Shown: positions 55,327-64,000 of the stretch, in pieces
How the letters are laid out: every line of letters begins with the position of its first letter
Position numbering within the stretch: the first letter of the stretch is position 1
DNA from: Amphritea sp. 1_MG-2023
GTDB taxonomy: Bacteria; Pseudomonadota; Gammaproteobacteria; Pseudomonadales; Balneatricaceae
Direction of reading: 5' to 3'
Length of the DNA: 64,000 nucleotides
NCBI RefSeq assembly: GCF_030547545.1
Contig: NZ_JAUOQE010000013.1
Location: 1-64,000, forward strand
The notes under the pieces: model-generated
Told to the model about the DNA's origin: nothing
The model's database searches: none
What the model saw: the letters and a program-made list of their open reading frames with translations, nothing else
Program-made: the position numbers and the translations under genes

Positions 55327-55614
55327 ATGATAAAAGTACTCATCGAACGTCATATAGCCACCGACTTAGCAGAGCTCTATGAAAAAGCCGCCCGTAGTAC
55401 CTTGCAAGTCGCGATGCAGGCTCATGGGTTTATCTCCGGTGAATCATTGAAAAATAGTGCTGATCCTCATCATCGAATAGTCATCGCAACCTTTCTGTCC
55501 TTAGAGGACTGGCAGCGTTGGTATATTTCATCAGAGCGCAAAACCATCATGGCAGCGATCATGCCGATGTTAACAACAGACGAGAAGATCACCATCTTGG
55601 AACACGAATGCTAA
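55327..55614 (+). CDS. Antibiotic biosynthesis monooxygenase-fold (ABM) protein
   Basis: A 95-residue protein of the dimeric alpha-beta barrel fold: MIKVLIERHIATDLAELYEK starts it, MQAHGFISGES and RIVIATFLSLEDWQRW follow. Members range from quinol monooxygenases to structural proteins with no known activity. AGGAG stands before the chosen ATG. Its stop codon TAA lies within the CTAA that precedes an IS5-like terminal repeat. Confidence 0.8.
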   Translation: MIKVLIERHIATDLAELYEKAARSTLQVAMQAHGFISGESLKNSADPHHRIVIATFLSLEDWQRWYISSERKTIMAAIMPMLTTDEKITILEHEC

Positions 55615-55632
55615 GGAAGGCGCGAAACTGTC
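55615..55632. repeat. Possible solitary IS5-type terminal repeat
   Basis: GGAAGGCGCGAAACTGTC agrees with the 18-bp MITE end in 14 of 18 positions and is preceded by CTAA, the same target sequence. There is no matching right end nearby. It may be a decayed element end or chance. Confidence 0.35.
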
Positions 55633-55633
55633 A

Positions 55634-56698
55634 TTAACCGTGATAATTGAGTAACCGAACATGCACCGTTATCTCTTCGCGATCATGGTAGAGATGCTTA
55701 GCAGCAAGGCGATAATCAACGCCCGCTTCATTCAACGTAGTTTGTAAATACGCTAAGCAACTCTTTACTTCAGGATAACGCTGCTTCATCGGTAATTTAA
55801 GGTTAAACACCGTTTCACGACACCAACCCTGCAATAACCATTGCGTCATCAGTTTGATAACACGGGTCGGCTTATCGACAATATCGCATACCATCCAATC
55901 AAACGGCTTCTGCGGCTGATAAGCAAATGCATCTTCGGTCAAATGTTTCACTTGACCGGTCTCCATCAAAGATTCTGCCATCGGGCCGTTATCAATGGCG
56001 GTGACAAACATATTCTGATTCACCAATTGCCATGTCCAGCCTCCCGGCGCAGCCCCTAAATCAACGGCCCGTTTACCGCTACTGATATAATGATGCCACT
56101 GTTTTTCCGGGATAAACCAATGCCATGCTTCTTCGAGCTTCAAGGTGGAACGACTCGGAGACTGATTGGGAAATTTCAAGCGCATAATTCCCATCGGCCA
56201 AGGCGCGGAGTTACTGATAGGTGCATAGCCAATATAAAAACAACTCCCTGACAAGGCAAACATATGCAGCCGACACGGTGCTTTTCTCGGTAACAACCCT
56301 TGCTGACGCAAAACCTGACTGAAAGCCGAACCAAAGCTATTACAAAAACGCTGCATCTCACGCCCTGCCGTTGTATCGGCAGGCTCAATCCAAAGTTCGC
56401 AGCATTCAGGTAAAGCACGAATATAGGGCATCAATGACGCAACCCGATCCTGCGTATCGATATCTTCAACCAACGGCAACGTAGCGACCCATTGACGGGT
56501 AAAAATCAGTTGCTGAAAGTCTAATTGCTCTACCGCCAAGGTAGCACCATCCGCTTGATGACTAACAAAGAGTGCATAACCGCTATTGTCTTCCAGCTTG
56601 CAGTAACCATAGATACCCTGCTGTTCACACAGTTCACGCACCTCGGCTGCACATTCTTTTTCGAAGCCGGGACGACAATAGAGCAAAAGGTGATTCAC
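55634..56698 (-). CDS. rlmM: 23S rRNA C2498 2'-O-ribose methyltransferase
   Basis: A 354-residue enzyme that methylates C2498 of 23S rRNA. The N-terminal THUMP-like region starts NHLLLYCRPGFEKE, and the methyltransferase domain has DLGAAPGGWTWQL for SAM, with VCDIVDKPTRV and FNLKLPMKQRY for catalysis. The start is GTG in GTGA overlap with the stop of the hydrolase gene upstream, with GAGGAA seven bases before it. Length matches E. coli RlmM. Confidence 0.95.
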   Translation of the reverse strand: MNHLLLYCRPGFEKECAAEVRELCEQQGIYGYCKLEDNSGYALFVSHQADGATLAVEQLDFQQLIFTRQWVATLPLVEDIDTQDRVASLMPYIRALPECCELWIEPADTTAGREMQRFCNSFGSAFSQVLRQQGLLPRKAPCRLHMFALSGSCFYIGYAPISNSAPWPMGIMRLKFPNQSPSRSTLKLEEAWHWFIPEKQWHHYISSGKRAVDLGAAPGGWTWQLVNQNMFVTAIDNGPMAESLMETGQVKHLTEDAFAYQPQKPFDWMVCDIVDKPTRVIKLMTQWLLQGWCRETVFNLKLPMKQRYPEVKSCLAYLQTTLNEAGVDYRLAAKHLYHDREEITVHVRLLNYHG

Positions 56699-57318
56699 AG
56701 GATAATTCCTCGATGATAGTCATTAATAATTTCAAGAGTCGATTCTACTGCATCTACCATGTGTTCGTCCTGAGTTATTCCAGACATTTTTCGCGGCTTC
56801 AGGTCATGATCACCGTCTTCAAGCCAGTGCAGCGTGACGGCATCGGCTAACGGATATTGATCAACTTGCTCTTTTCGTCCCATGCTATCCCGAGTGCCTT
56901 GAAAAATATGTATCGGCTTAGTCACGGATAATAGATGCTCGATCCGCGGTGCATCCTGCTTGCCGGCAGCATAAAAAGGATAACCATAAACAAAACAACC
57001 GATCACTCGGGGGTGAGCTGCCATCATCGTTGCCATTCGCCCGCCCATCGATTTACCCGCCAGCCAAAGAGGCCGGTCATCATCGAATGATTTAATCAGT
57101 TGCGTAAAATACTCGAGTAATTTTGGCTGTCGATCGGGCGGACGTTTTTTTCCGTCCATCCGCCGCTTCTGCATATAGGGAAATTCAAACCGAATAACCT
57201 CAAGCCCGCCGGCCGCTATCGCCTCTGCGATTTGACTCATAAACGGACTATCCATCGGCGCACCGGCACCATGCGCCAGTAATATACGCCCCTTTTCTCC
57301 ACCACCGTCGATCAGCAT
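56695..57318 (-). CDS. Alpha/beta hydrolase of the KANL3/Tex30 type
   Basis: A 207-residue hydrolase. It opens RILLAHGAGAPMDSPFM and has the nucleophile GKSMGG, with IFQGTRDSMG near the acid and EDGDHDLKP for the histidine, as in the KANL3/Tex30 family. No substrate is known. Its stop overlaps the rlmM start, so the two are coupled. A perfect FNR/ANR box lies 50 bases upstream at 57368-57381, so expression may respond to oxygen. Confidence 0.85.
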   Translation of the reverse strand: MLIDGGGEKGRILLAHGAGAPMDSPFMSQIAEAIAAGGLEVIRFEFPYMQKRRMDGKKRPPDRQPKLLEYFTQLIKSFDDDRPLWLAGKSMGGRMATMMAAHPRVIGCFVYGYPFYAAGKQDAPRIEHLLSVTKPIHIFQGTRDSMGRKEQVDQYPLADAVTLHWLEDGDHDLKPRKMSGITQDEHMVDAVESTLEIINDYHRGIIL

Positions 57319-57367
57319 TGATGCGCCCTCTGCTTAAAAAAGCGTCAGATTATGCCTCAATTTACGC

Positions 57368-57381
57368 TTGATCCATATCAA
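57368..57381. promoter_or_regulatory. FNR/ANR box 1
   Basis: TTGATCCATATCAA fits TTGAT-N4-ATCAA at every defined base. It lies 50 bases upstream of the Tex30-type hydrolase start, on the minus strand, and 313 bases from ccoN. Confidence 0.8.
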
Positions 57382-57413
57382 CAAAAACTAAACTAGGAAG
57401 TTTTGATACGGGT

Positions 57414-57427
57414 TTGATATATATCAA
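57414..57427. promoter_or_regulatory. FNR/ANR box 2
   Basis: TTGATATATATCAA also fits TTGAT-N4-ATCAA fully and is a complete palindrome. It lies 267 bases before ccoN. FNR-type boxes upstream of ccoNOQP are the rule in gammaproteobacteria, so induction at low oxygen is expected. Confidence 0.87.
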
Positions 57428-57693
57428 TATTACCTGAAAGCCGCTTAAAACAGCGACCGATTGGATACATCAGAGAACACAACCAAGCTATAAACTCATA
57501 TTTATCAACAAGTTGATGAAAAACCGAGCACTGTAAAAGGTTACCGCCATAAACCTTTCTCCTTAATAACAGTGCGGCACTATGTCGCAACTAATACCGT
57601 TGACGCATTGAAATTTGACCGCCATTTCAACATAATAGCCAGCGGAAATTTACTTTCTAAACCTTTCTAATAGCTTGTTGATGAGAGCCTGAT

Positions 57694-59124
57694 ATGAGCA
57701 CAGCAGCTGAACACCCAACCTACAATTACAAGGTGGTGCGTCAATTCGCCATCATGACAGTGGTATGGGGAATCGTCGGAATGGCCGTGGGTGTGCTAAT
57801 CGCATCCCAGTTAGTATGGCCTGCACTAAACTTTGATACCGCTTGGTTAAGCTTCGGACGCCTGCGTCCATTGCACACCAATGCCGTTATCTTTGCCTTC
57901 GGAGGCTGCGCATTGTTCGCAACCTCTTACTACGTCGTACAACGTACGAGCCAAACTCGCCTGATCTCTGACAAACTGGCCGCCTTCACTTTCTGGGGCT
58001 GGCAGTTGGTTATCGTGAGCGCAGCCATCACTTTGCCACTGGGTCTGACCTCTTCTAAAGAGTACGCAGAACTAGAGTGGCCAATTGATCTGCTAATCAC
58101 GGCCGTCTGGGTCGCCTATGCCATCGTTTTCCTTGGCACAGTGAAGATGCGTAAGACATCACACATCTACGTGGGTAACTGGTTTTATATGGGCTTCATC
58201 CTGACAGTGGCAGTACTGCACATCGTTAACAGCGCAGCGATGCCTGTTACCCTGTTCAAGTCTTACTCTGTTTACCCTGGTGCTGTCGATGCGATGGTAC
58301 AATGGTGGTATGGCCATAACGCGGTAGGTTTCTTCCTCACAGCCGGCTTCCTAGGCATGATGTACTACTTCGTACCGAAGCAGTCTGGACGTCCTATCTA
58401 CTCTTACCGTCTATCTGTTGTTCACTTCTGGGCTCTGATCGCAACGTATATGTGGGCCGGTGGTCATCACCTGCACTATACCTCACTGCCTGACTTTGCT
58501 CAGACACTGGGCATGGTGATGTCTCTGATTCTGTTGGCACCATCTTGGGGTGGTATGATCAACGGTATGATGACCCTCTCAGGTGCATGGCATAAACTGC
58601 GTACCGATCCTATCTTGCGCTTCTTGGTGGTTTCTTTGTCGTTCTACGGCATGTCAACCTTCGAAGGCCCAATGATGGCAATCAAAACCGTCAACGCGCT
58701 GTCTCACTATACTGACTGGACCATCGGTCACGTACATGCGGGCGCATTGGGTTGGGTAGCGATGATCTCTATCGGTTCTGTTTACCACATGATTCCTAAG
58801 CTCTGGGGTAAAACTCAGATGGCCAGCGTTGCGTTGATCAACACACACTTCTGGCTAGCCACGATTGGTACTGTACTGTACATCTGTGCGATGTGGGTTA
58901 ACGGTATTCTGCAGGGCTTGATGTGGCGTGCGGTTAACGAAGATGGCACCCTGACTTATAGCTTCGTCGAAGCACTTGAAGCAAGTCATCCAGGCTTCCT
59001 CGTTCGCGCGTTGGGCGGTGCATTCTTCCTGACCGGTATGATCCTGATGGCATACAACGTATGGCAAACTGTTCGCAAAGACAGCACAGCACCGGTTGCT
59101 GACGCGTCTGCGCAAACAGCTTAA
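57694..59124 (+). CDS. ccoN: cbb3-type cytochrome c oxidase subunit I
   Basis: A 476-residue inner-membrane subunit with about 12 helices. It binds haem b and the haem b3-CuB centre that reduces oxygen. Conserved histidine sites are [43 protein letters not shown] and [12 protein letters not shown]. The gene is the first of ccoNOQP, downstream of two FNR boxes and a 267-base leader. The high-affinity oxidase works at low oxygen. Confidence 0.97.
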   Translation: MSTAAEHPTYNYKVVRQFAIMTVVWGIVGMAVGVLIASQLVWPALNFDTAWLSFGRLRPLHTNAVIFAFGGCALFATSYYVVQRTSQTRLISDKLAAFTFWGWQLVIVSAAITLPLGLTSSKEYAELEWPIDLLITAVWVAYAIVFLGTVKMRKTSHIYVGNWFYMGFILTVAVLHIVNSAAMPVTLFKSYSVYPGAVDAMVQWWYGHNAVGFFLTAGFLGMMYYFVPKQSGRPIYSYRLSVVHFWALIATYMWAGGHHLHYTSLPDFAQTLGMVMSLILLAPSWGGMINGMMTLSGAWHKLRTDPILRFLVVSLSFYGMSTFEGPMMAIKTVNALSHYTDWTIGHVHAGALGWVAMISIGSVYHMIPKLWGKTQMASVALINTHFWLATIGTVLYICAMWVNGILQGLMWRAVNEDGTLTYSFVEALEASHPGFLVRALGGAFFLTGMILMAYNVWQTVRKDSTAPVADASAQTA

Positions 59125-59144
59125 GGATCAGAGGAGCACATAAT

Positions 59145-59765
59145 ATGATCAAACACGAAACGATTGAAAAGAACATCGGCCTGATGATCCTACTGATTAT
59201 CTTGGTAATCAGTGGCGGTGGTCTTGCTGAAATCGTACCGCTGTTCTTCACCAATGCGACCACTAAACCGATCGAAGGTTTACGAACGTATACGCCGTTG
59301 GAGCTGGAAGGACGGGACATCTATATCCGTGAGGGCTGTACTGTATGTCACTCTCAACAGATTCGTCCTTTCCGCGCAGAGACTGAGCGTTACGGTCATT
59401 ACTCAACGGCAAATGAAGGCGTATGGGAACACCCGTTCCTGTGGGGCTCTAAGCGTACTGGTCCTGATCTGGCCCGTGTAGGCGGTCGTTATAGTGATGA
59501 TTGGCATCGTGCCCATCTCTATAACCCTCGCGATGTCGTACCGGAATCCAAGATGCCCGCTTACCCATGGCTGTTTGAAAACAAACTGTCTGGTGAAGAT
59601 ACGGCTGCCAAAATGCGAGTGCTAGCTAAGCTCGGTGTTCCATACACTGAAGAAGATGCTATGCAAGCGCGTGAACAGGTTGAAGGCAAGGCTGAAATTG
59701 ATGCCGTTGTTGCTTACCTGCAGGCACTGGGTAAACTCCACTCTCAATATACCAACAAGCGGTAA
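59145..59765 (+). CDS. ccoO: cbb3-type cytochrome c oxidase subunit II, mono-haem
   Basis: A 206-residue membrane-anchored cytochrome c with one N-terminal helix (about residues 9-32) and the haem site CTVCHS (Cys65, Cys68, His69). The axial methionine is probably that of ESKMPAYPW. It carries electrons towards subunit I. It starts 20 bases after ccoN in the same operon. Confidence 0.96.
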   Translation: MIKHETIEKNIGLMILLIILVISGGGLAEIVPLFFTNATTKPIEGLRTYTPLELEGRDIYIREGCTVCHSQQIRPFRAETERYGHYSTANEGVWEHPFLWGSKRTGPDLARVGGRYSDDWHRAHLYNPRDVVPESKMPAYPWLFENKLSGEDTAAKMRVLAKLGVPYTEEDAMQAREQVEGKAEIDAVVAYLQALGKLHSQYTNKR

Positions 59766-59770
59766 TTCGA

Positions 59771-59974
59771 GTGAGCTACGAAGTTTATGGTCCATATCTG
59801 CCTCTTTTGATGCTACTGACCTTTATCGGGTTATTTATCTGGGTGCTATTGCCAGGTAACCGAAAAAGATTCGATGAGGCATCAAAACTACCCTTCGCTG
59901 ACGAGGATAACGACTCCCCCAGTGAAGACTCTGCTAGTGCAGATATAACCAATGACGGGAGAAATGAAAAATGA
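59771..59974 (+). CDS. ccoQ: cbb3 oxidase small subunit CcoQ
   Basis: A 67-residue protein with one helix (about residues 9-28, LPLLMLLTFIGLFIWVLLPG) followed by an acidic soluble tail. It stabilises the complex. The start is GTG, five bases after the ccoO stop. The end overlaps ccoP by four bases (ATGA), so translation is coupled. Confidence 0.88.
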   Translation: MSYEVYGPYLPLLMLLTFIGLFIWVLLPGNRKRFDEASKLPFADEDNDSPSEDSASADITNDGRNEK

Positions 59975-60855
59975 GTCCTTTTTGGAACGCATGGGTATGG
60001 GCAATTACCCTAGTAGTTATTCTGGGCTGTACCTGGTTACTGCTTGCCACGCGTAGAAGCGAGCCTCACAAGGAAAGCACAGAGGAAACTCTGGGTCACA
60101 CCTTTGATGGTATTGAAGAGTATGACAACCCCCTGCCTAGCTGGTGGTTTCAGATGTTTATCGGAACCGTTATCTTCGCTATTGCATACCTGGCGCTTTA
60201 CGGCCTAGCCAATGTGAAAGGCTTTTACGGTTGGTCATCTGTTGGTCAATATGAAGAAGAGATGGCGCATGCCGAAGAAGTCTATAAGCCTGTCTTTGCT
60301 AAATATGCAGCTATGTCGGTTGAAGATCTTCAGGCTCAGCCTGATGGTTTGAAAATTGGTCAGCGTATGTTCGCCAACAACTGCGCTGTATGTCACGGCG
60401 CAACGGCTACCGGTGCACATGGCTTCCCTAACCTGACCGATAATGATTGGCTGTACGGTGGCGCACCTGCCACTATCAAGCAGACCATCACTAATGGTCG
60501 TCAGGGTGCTATGCCTGCCTGGGGCGCTGTATTAGGCGAAGAAGGTGTGCGTGATGTGACAAGTTATGTCTTGTCTCTTAGCGGCATCGAGCATGATACG
60601 GAAATGGCTGCTCGCGGTCAGCAACAGTTTCAAGCTTTATGTACAGCTTGTCACGGCGCTGACGGTAAAGGCACTCAAGCGCTGGGCGCACCTAACCTGA
60701 CCGATAATGTTTGGTTGTATGGCAACTCTTTCGCAGAGATCAGCCACACAATCCGTACCGGTCGTGCTGGTGTTATGCCTGCTCACAAAGCGCTACTAAG
60801 CGATGATAAGATCCAACTTATCACGGCTTACGTCTACAGCCTGTCTAATAAGTAA
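59971..60855 (+). CDS. ccoP: cbb3-type cytochrome c oxidase subunit III, di-haem
   Basis: A 294-residue di-haem cytochrome c with two N-terminal helices (about residues 6-28 and 55-80; the segment PLPSWWFQMFIGTVIF is typical) and two haem sites, CAVCHG (Cys138, Cys141, His142) and CTACHG (Cys224, Cys227, His228). It takes electrons from soluble cytochrome c. It ends the ccoNOQP operon; a strong terminator follows. Confidence 0.96.
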   Translation: MSPFWNAWVWAITLVVILGCTWLLLATRRSEPHKESTEETLGHTFDGIEEYDNPLPSWWFQMFIGTVIFAIAYLALYGLANVKGFYGWSSVGQYEEEMAHAEEVYKPVFAKYAAMSVEDLQAQPDGLKIGQRMFANNCAVCHGATATGAHGFPNLTDNDWLYGGAPATIKQTITNGRQGAMPAWGAVLGEEGVRDVTSYVLSLSGIEHDTEMAARGQQQFQALCTACHGADGKGTQALGAPNLTDNVWLYGNSFAEISHTIRTGRAGVMPAHKALLSDDKIQLITAYVYSLSNK

Positions 60856-60868
60856 GGCCTAGATCAAT

Positions 60869-60907
60869 AAAAAAGGCGATATGATGTCAATCATATCGCC
60901 TTTTTTT
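60869..60907 (+). terminator. Terminator after ccoP
   Basis: A 17-bp stem (from AAAAAAGGCGATATGAT paired with ATCATATCGCCTTTTTT) with a GTCA loop, and a run of seven T. It separates ccoNOQP from ccoG. Confidence 0.95.
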
Positions 60908-60939
60908 GTGCCACAGCTTAAATACGCACTTAAAGCGCG

Positions 60940-60945
60940 TATAAT
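60940..60945 (+). promoter_or_regulatory. Candidate -10 box for ccoG
   Basis: TATAAT, the perfect -10 sequence, lies 85 bases before the ccoG start and after the ccoP terminator. The -35 match 17 bases earlier (CTTAAA) is poor, so the site is only a candidate. Confidence 0.4.
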
Positions 60946-61029
60946 ATTCGAATTCACTAATAAACCATCTGAAACATAAACAGAGGTTATTAGTGTTGGT
61001 ATTTCGACTACTTGATGGTGAGGAATGGT

Positions 61030-62445
61030 ATGAATCAAATACCAATTAAAGATGTGACGCCAAAGCGTGATAACAGCAATGCAACCAATGATCTATACGC
61101 AAAACGCGCGCACATCTATGTAAAATACTACAAAGGCTTTTTCAAAAACTTAAAAACCATATCCGGCGTTTTAATGCTGGCGATGTTCTACGGCTTCTCT
61201 TGGATTCAATGGGATGGTCATCAAGCTGTTTTATTTGATCTACCCAGCCGCCAATTTCATGTTTTCAGTTTCACTTTTTGGCCGCAGGACTTCATGCTGC
61301 TGTCTTGGCTGCTTATCATTTTGGCTTTTACGCTGTTCTTTGTCACCGTATTCGCCGGACGCCTCTGGTGCGGTTACGCCTGCCCTCAGTTCGTTTGGAC
61401 CTGGTTTTTTATCTGGGCCGAACGCATCACCGAGGGTGATCGCAATCAGCGTATGCGACGCGATAAAAGCAAGTGGAGTGGCGAAAAGCTTGCCCGCAAA
61501 ACGGCCAAGCACGCATTATGGTTATTTATTGCAGCCGCATCAGCCATCGCCTTTGTTGGCTACTTCACGCCTATACGCGAGCTAACCCCTGCCGTTTTCA
61601 ATTGGAATCTCGGCCCCTGGGAAACCTGGTGGATCGGCTTTTTGACGGTCGCTACGTACGCTAATGCCGGCTGGTTACGCGAGCAAGTCTGTACCTATAT
61701 GTGCCCCTATGCACGCTTCCAAAGCGTCATGTTTGATGCCGACACATTGATCATCTCTTATGACGAAAAACGCGGTGAGAATCGCGGGAAACGTAAGAAA
61801 GGCGCCGATTACAAAGCACAAGGTTTAGGCGATTGTATCGATTGTGATAACTGCGTGCACGTCTGCCCCGTTGGTATCGACATTCGTAATGGTTTGCAAT
61901 ATGAATGTGTTGCCTGTGGTGCCTGCGTTGACGTCTGTGATGACATTATGGATCGCATGGGTTACGACCGAGGATTAATTCGCTATACCACGGAACATGC
62001 TCTTGAAGGCGGTGAAACCCGCGTTCTACGTCCGCGACTGATCGGTTATTTTATCGCGCTTTGCGCCATGTTCATCGCCTTCAGCTACACCCTTTACAGC
62101 CGAGTACCGCTTGAAGTCGATATCATTCGTGACCGAGGTCAGCTTTATGTTCAAGCCTCCAACGGTATGATCGAAAACGTCTATACGCTTAAACTAGCCA
62201 ACAAATCGCAGGTGGATCATCAATTTAGCATTGATATCTCCGGCGTTGAAGGCATTACCATGGCGGGAGAGAGAGTGGTGTCAATTCGCTCAGGCGAGCT
62301 ACTGGATTACCCTATCAGTTTACAGGCCGATCCACGCTTCTTAGAACGTCCGAACTACGATATCATCTTCCGCGTTCAAGCGCTGGATGATAAGAGTATC
62401 TTAGTAGAAGAGGATAACCGCTTTATTGGGCCGGTTAAACGCTAA
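61030..62445 (+). CDS. ccoG: cbb3 oxidase assembly protein CcoG (FixG)
   Basis: A 471-residue membrane iron-sulfur protein that reduces copper during cbb3 oxidase assembly. About five helices lie in two groups; CGYACPQFVWTWFF comes in the second helix region, and the ferredoxin motifs CIDCDNCVHVCP and CVACGACVDVCD bind two clusters in the cytoplasmic domain. A C-terminal periplasmic Ig-like domain follows. AGGA lies five bases before the chosen ATG; a longer TTG frame from 61012 is less likely. It follows the ccoP terminator and has its own candidate promoter. Confidence 0.95.
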   Translation: MNQIPIKDVTPKRDNSNATNDLYAKRAHIYVKYYKGFFKNLKTISGVLMLAMFYGFSWIQWDGHQAVLFDLPSRQFHVFSFTFWPQDFMLLSWLLIILAFTLFFVTVFAGRLWCGYACPQFVWTWFFIWAERITEGDRNQRMRRDKSKWSGEKLARKTAKHALWLFIAAASAIAFVGYFTPIRELTPAVFNWNLGPWETWWIGFLTVATYANAGWLREQVCTYMCPYARFQSVMFDADTLIISYDEKRGENRGKRKKGADYKAQGLGDCIDCDNCVHVCPVGIDIRNGLQYECVACGACVDVCDDIMDRMGYDRGLIRYTTEHALEGGETRVLRPRLIGYFIALCAMFIAFSYTLYSRVPLEVDIIRDRGQLYVQASNGMIENVYTLKLANKSQVDHQFSIDISGVEGITMAGERVVSIRSGELLDYPISLQADPRFLERPNYDIIFRVQALDDKSILVEEDNRFIGPVKR

Positions 62446-62479
62446 GCTAAACCTACCCTCCTCTATTTGACTGAGTTAG

Positions 62480-62520
62480 AATAGCTGCCGGATTCACTTC
62501 CGTGCAGCTATTTCTTTTTT
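62480..62520 (+). terminator. Hairpin with T tract between ccoG and ccoH
   Basis: AATAGCTGCCGGA pairs with TCCG(T)GCAGCTATT around a six-base loop and ends in TTTCTTTTTT. The hairpin is strong and lies just before the ccoH ribosome binding site (AAGGAAA). It may partly terminate or attenuate the transcript, or allow separate expression of ccoHI. Confidence 0.75.
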
Positions 62521-62530
62521 AAGGAAACAT

Positions 62531-63037
62531 ATGACTGATCTCGATATTGGCCCTTGGTATAAACAACCTTGGTTATGGTTTATTTTGGCTCCCCTGATTG
62601 CCACCGTCCTTTATTCCACGGTCTACATTACCGCATCGGTTGTGACCAATGATGGTGTTGTGCTTGAAGAATACACCAAACAAGCCAAAACCTTTCATGA
62701 AGACAAGCGCCTGCAAGAGGCAGCCGAAACGCTGGGCCTGCATGGCACGCTACGCTTTGATACCCTCACCGGTGATGTCAATCTAGAACTGATCAGCAGC
62801 CAAGGTGCAGCACTTGCCCCCCAATTAACCCTGCTCATCGGTCACCCAACCAAAGCCAGCTTGGATATCAGTATCACTCTGAATAAGATACAAGCGGGTC
62901 ATTATGGCGGCGAACTCTCTAACGTATTGAAAGGCAACAAGACGTTAATTATCAGCCCGACCGATAAACAATGGGCACTGACGAGTAAGGTACAGCCCCC
63001 TTACGATCAACAAAGCTTCACCTTTGGTCATCAGTAA
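62531..63037 (+). CDS. ccoH: cbb3 oxidase assembly protein CcoH (FixH)
   Basis: A 168-residue protein with a single N-terminal helix (about residues 14-38) and a periplasmic FixH domain. It opens GPWYKQPWLWFILAPL, as in the family, with an FHEDKRL segment. It helps assemble the cbb3 complex. AAGGAAA precedes the ATG. ccoI starts six bases after its stop. Confidence 0.9.
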   Translation: MTDLDIGPWYKQPWLWFILAPLIATVLYSTVYITASVVTNDGVVLEEYTKQAKTFHEDKRLQEAAETLGLHGTLRFDTLTGDVNLELISSQGAALAPQLTLLIGHPTKASLDISITLNKIQAGHYGGELSNVLKGNKTLIISPTDKQWALTSKVQPPYDQQSFTFGHQ

Positions 63038-63043
63038 GCCACC

Positions 63044-64000
63044 ATGAACGCTCACGAAGGTCTCCTGAACGACCGCCTACATTGCTTTCACTGTGGGCTT
63101 GATATCCCTCCTGATAGCCAGTATTTCACGGTGATTGAAGGACAACCTCGACAGATGTGTTGTCCTGGCTGCCAAGCGGTGGCTCAAGTCATCGCCGATG
63201 GCGGGCTAGAAAACTATTACAAACACCGCACCAGCGAAGCGGCCTCGCCAGATGCACTCAGTGCGACAGAACAACTCCGGGCCGAATATGCCCTGTATGA
63301 TCATCAGAGTGTGCAACAACACTTTGTCGCCGAACAAGCCGATGGCAGCAAACAAGCCACTCTGGTCATCGAAGGGATCACCTGTGCCGCCTGTGTCTGG
63401 CTACTGGAGCACCATCTCAGCTCACTCAAGGGCGTCATCCAAGCGAATGTCAATCTGACCAATCATCGCGCCCGTATTCAATGGGATGAACAACACATAA
63501 AGCTCAGTGATATTTTTATCGCCATGCATAATATTGGTTATCAGGGCCACCCTTATCACCCTGATAAAGAGGAGCAACTACTCGAACAAGAAACCAAACG
63601 AGCCATGCGCAGGCTAGGTATTGCTGGGGTCTTTACCATGCAGATTATGATGCTGGCCGTGGCCCTGTACACCGGCGCAGGGGATAGCCTTGATGCGAAT
63701 TATGAACACTTTATTCGCTGGGCCAGCTTGGTTTTGGCAACCCCGGTGGTTGTCTATGCCTCCAAACCTTTTTTCCAAGCCGCCCTGCGAGATCTGCGCA
63801 CCCGCCACCTCACCATGGATGTGCCGGTCTCCATTGCTATAGGCGGTGCTTATCTTGCTAGCATCTGGGCTACGCTGACGGCTAGCGGTGAAGTCTATTA
63901 TGACTCGGTGAGCATGTTTACTTTTTTTCTGTTGATTGGTCGTTTTCTTGAGATGAAAGCGCGTCATCGCACCGGCAAGGCAGGTAATGCGCTGCTTAAT
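63044..64000 (+). CDS. ccoI: Copper-exporting P-type ATPase CcoI, N-terminal part
   Basis: A 319-residue piece, cut by the window edge with the frame open to the last base. It has an N-terminal zinc-finger-like region (CFHCG and CCPGC), a heavy-metal-associated domain with GITCAACVW (Cys114, Cys117), then membrane helices of a P1B ATPase (IMMLAVALYTGAGDS, LVLATPVVVYASKPFFQAA, MDVPVSIAIGGAYLAS). It supplies copper to the cbb3 oxidase. The ATPase phosphorylation site DKTGT is not within the window, as expected for this length. It starts six bases after ccoH. Confidence 0.94.
   Translation, partial: MNAHEGLLNDRLHCFHCGLDIPPDSQYFTVIEGQPRQMCCPGCQAVAQVIADGGLENYYKHRTSEAASPDALSATEQLRAEYALYDHQSVQQHFVAEQADGSKQATLVIEGITCAACVWLLEHHLSSLKGVIQANVNLTNHRARIQWDEQHIKLSDIFIAMHNIGYQGHPYHPDKEEQLLEQETKRAMRRLGIAGVFTMQIMMLAVALYTGAGDSLDANYEHFIRWASLVLATPVVVYASKPFFQAALRDLRTRHLTMDVPVSIAIGGAYLASIWATLTASGEVYYDSVSMFTFFLLIGRFLEMKARHRTGKAGNALLN

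Noticed and set aside
57505-57518. ATCAACAAGTTGAT as a third FNR box
   Set aside because: The half-sites are in the reverse order (ATCAA-N4-TTGAT) from the FNR consensus, so it is only a small palindrome.

Overview
The window is a piece of a gammaproteobacterial chromosome, most likely from a marine Oceanospirillaceae-type organism (Neptunomonas or Amphritea are plausible guesses). The signs are a glnS-ppiB-lpxH block, a lexA-sulA pair next to a divergent dinG, a topA neighbourhood with small conserved hypothetical genes, a class I PHA synthase, LapG/LapD, and a complete ccoNOQP-ccoGHI block. Genus-level assignment is inference; I see no rRNA or tRNA gene and no CRISPR array.

Layout. 1-2.4 kb: end of a probable isocitrate lyase gene, ompW, a crotonase-family gene, two related tandem-repeat arrays and an IS5-type MITE. 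2.4-8.1 kb, minus strand: cysS, then a four-gene operon of two sugar-transferase-like proteins, a radical SAM enzyme and an ABC exporter; this is the strongest candidate for an uncharacterised pathway. 8.6-16.3 kb: an EamA transporter, a GcvA-like LysR regulator, a second MITE fragment, a pyruvate:ferredoxin oxidoreductase, and an iron group (Fur box, a 55-residue cysteine protein, ferritin, a hemerythrin-like protein). 16.4-21.4 kb: glnS, ppiB, lpxH and a Kef-type antiporter. 21.4-30.8 kb: mostly minus-strand genes (VOC protein, EamA transporter, patatin, DUF4892, hydrolase, SixA, GpsA, SelO), with a plus-strand PglL-like O-oligosaccharyltransferase in their midst.

30.9-41 kb: rhlB, then the SOS module (dinG and lexA-sulA sharing a region with three LexA boxes), then topA and several small conserved unknowns. 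41-46.8 kb: uspA, uup, slt, tatD and a glutaredoxin-like gene. 47.3-49.1 kb: phaC alone. 49.1-54.3 kb: an operon-like run of MATE pump, DUF3080 lipoprotein, LapG protease and LapD c-di-GMP receptor. 54.4-57.3 kb: proQ, tusA, a monooxygenase-fold protein, rlmM and a Tex30-like hydrolase. 57.4-64 kb: two perfect FNR/ANR boxes, the cbb3 oxidase operon ccoNOQP, and its assembly genes ccoG, ccoH and ccoI (cut by the window edge).

The physiology suggested is an aerobe able to live at low oxygen (cbb3 oxidase with FNR boxes, PFOR), storing PHA, managing iron through Fur and ferritin, and controlling surface adhesion through c-di-GMP. Start sites were adjusted where a ribosome binding site or family homology argued against the longest reading frame.
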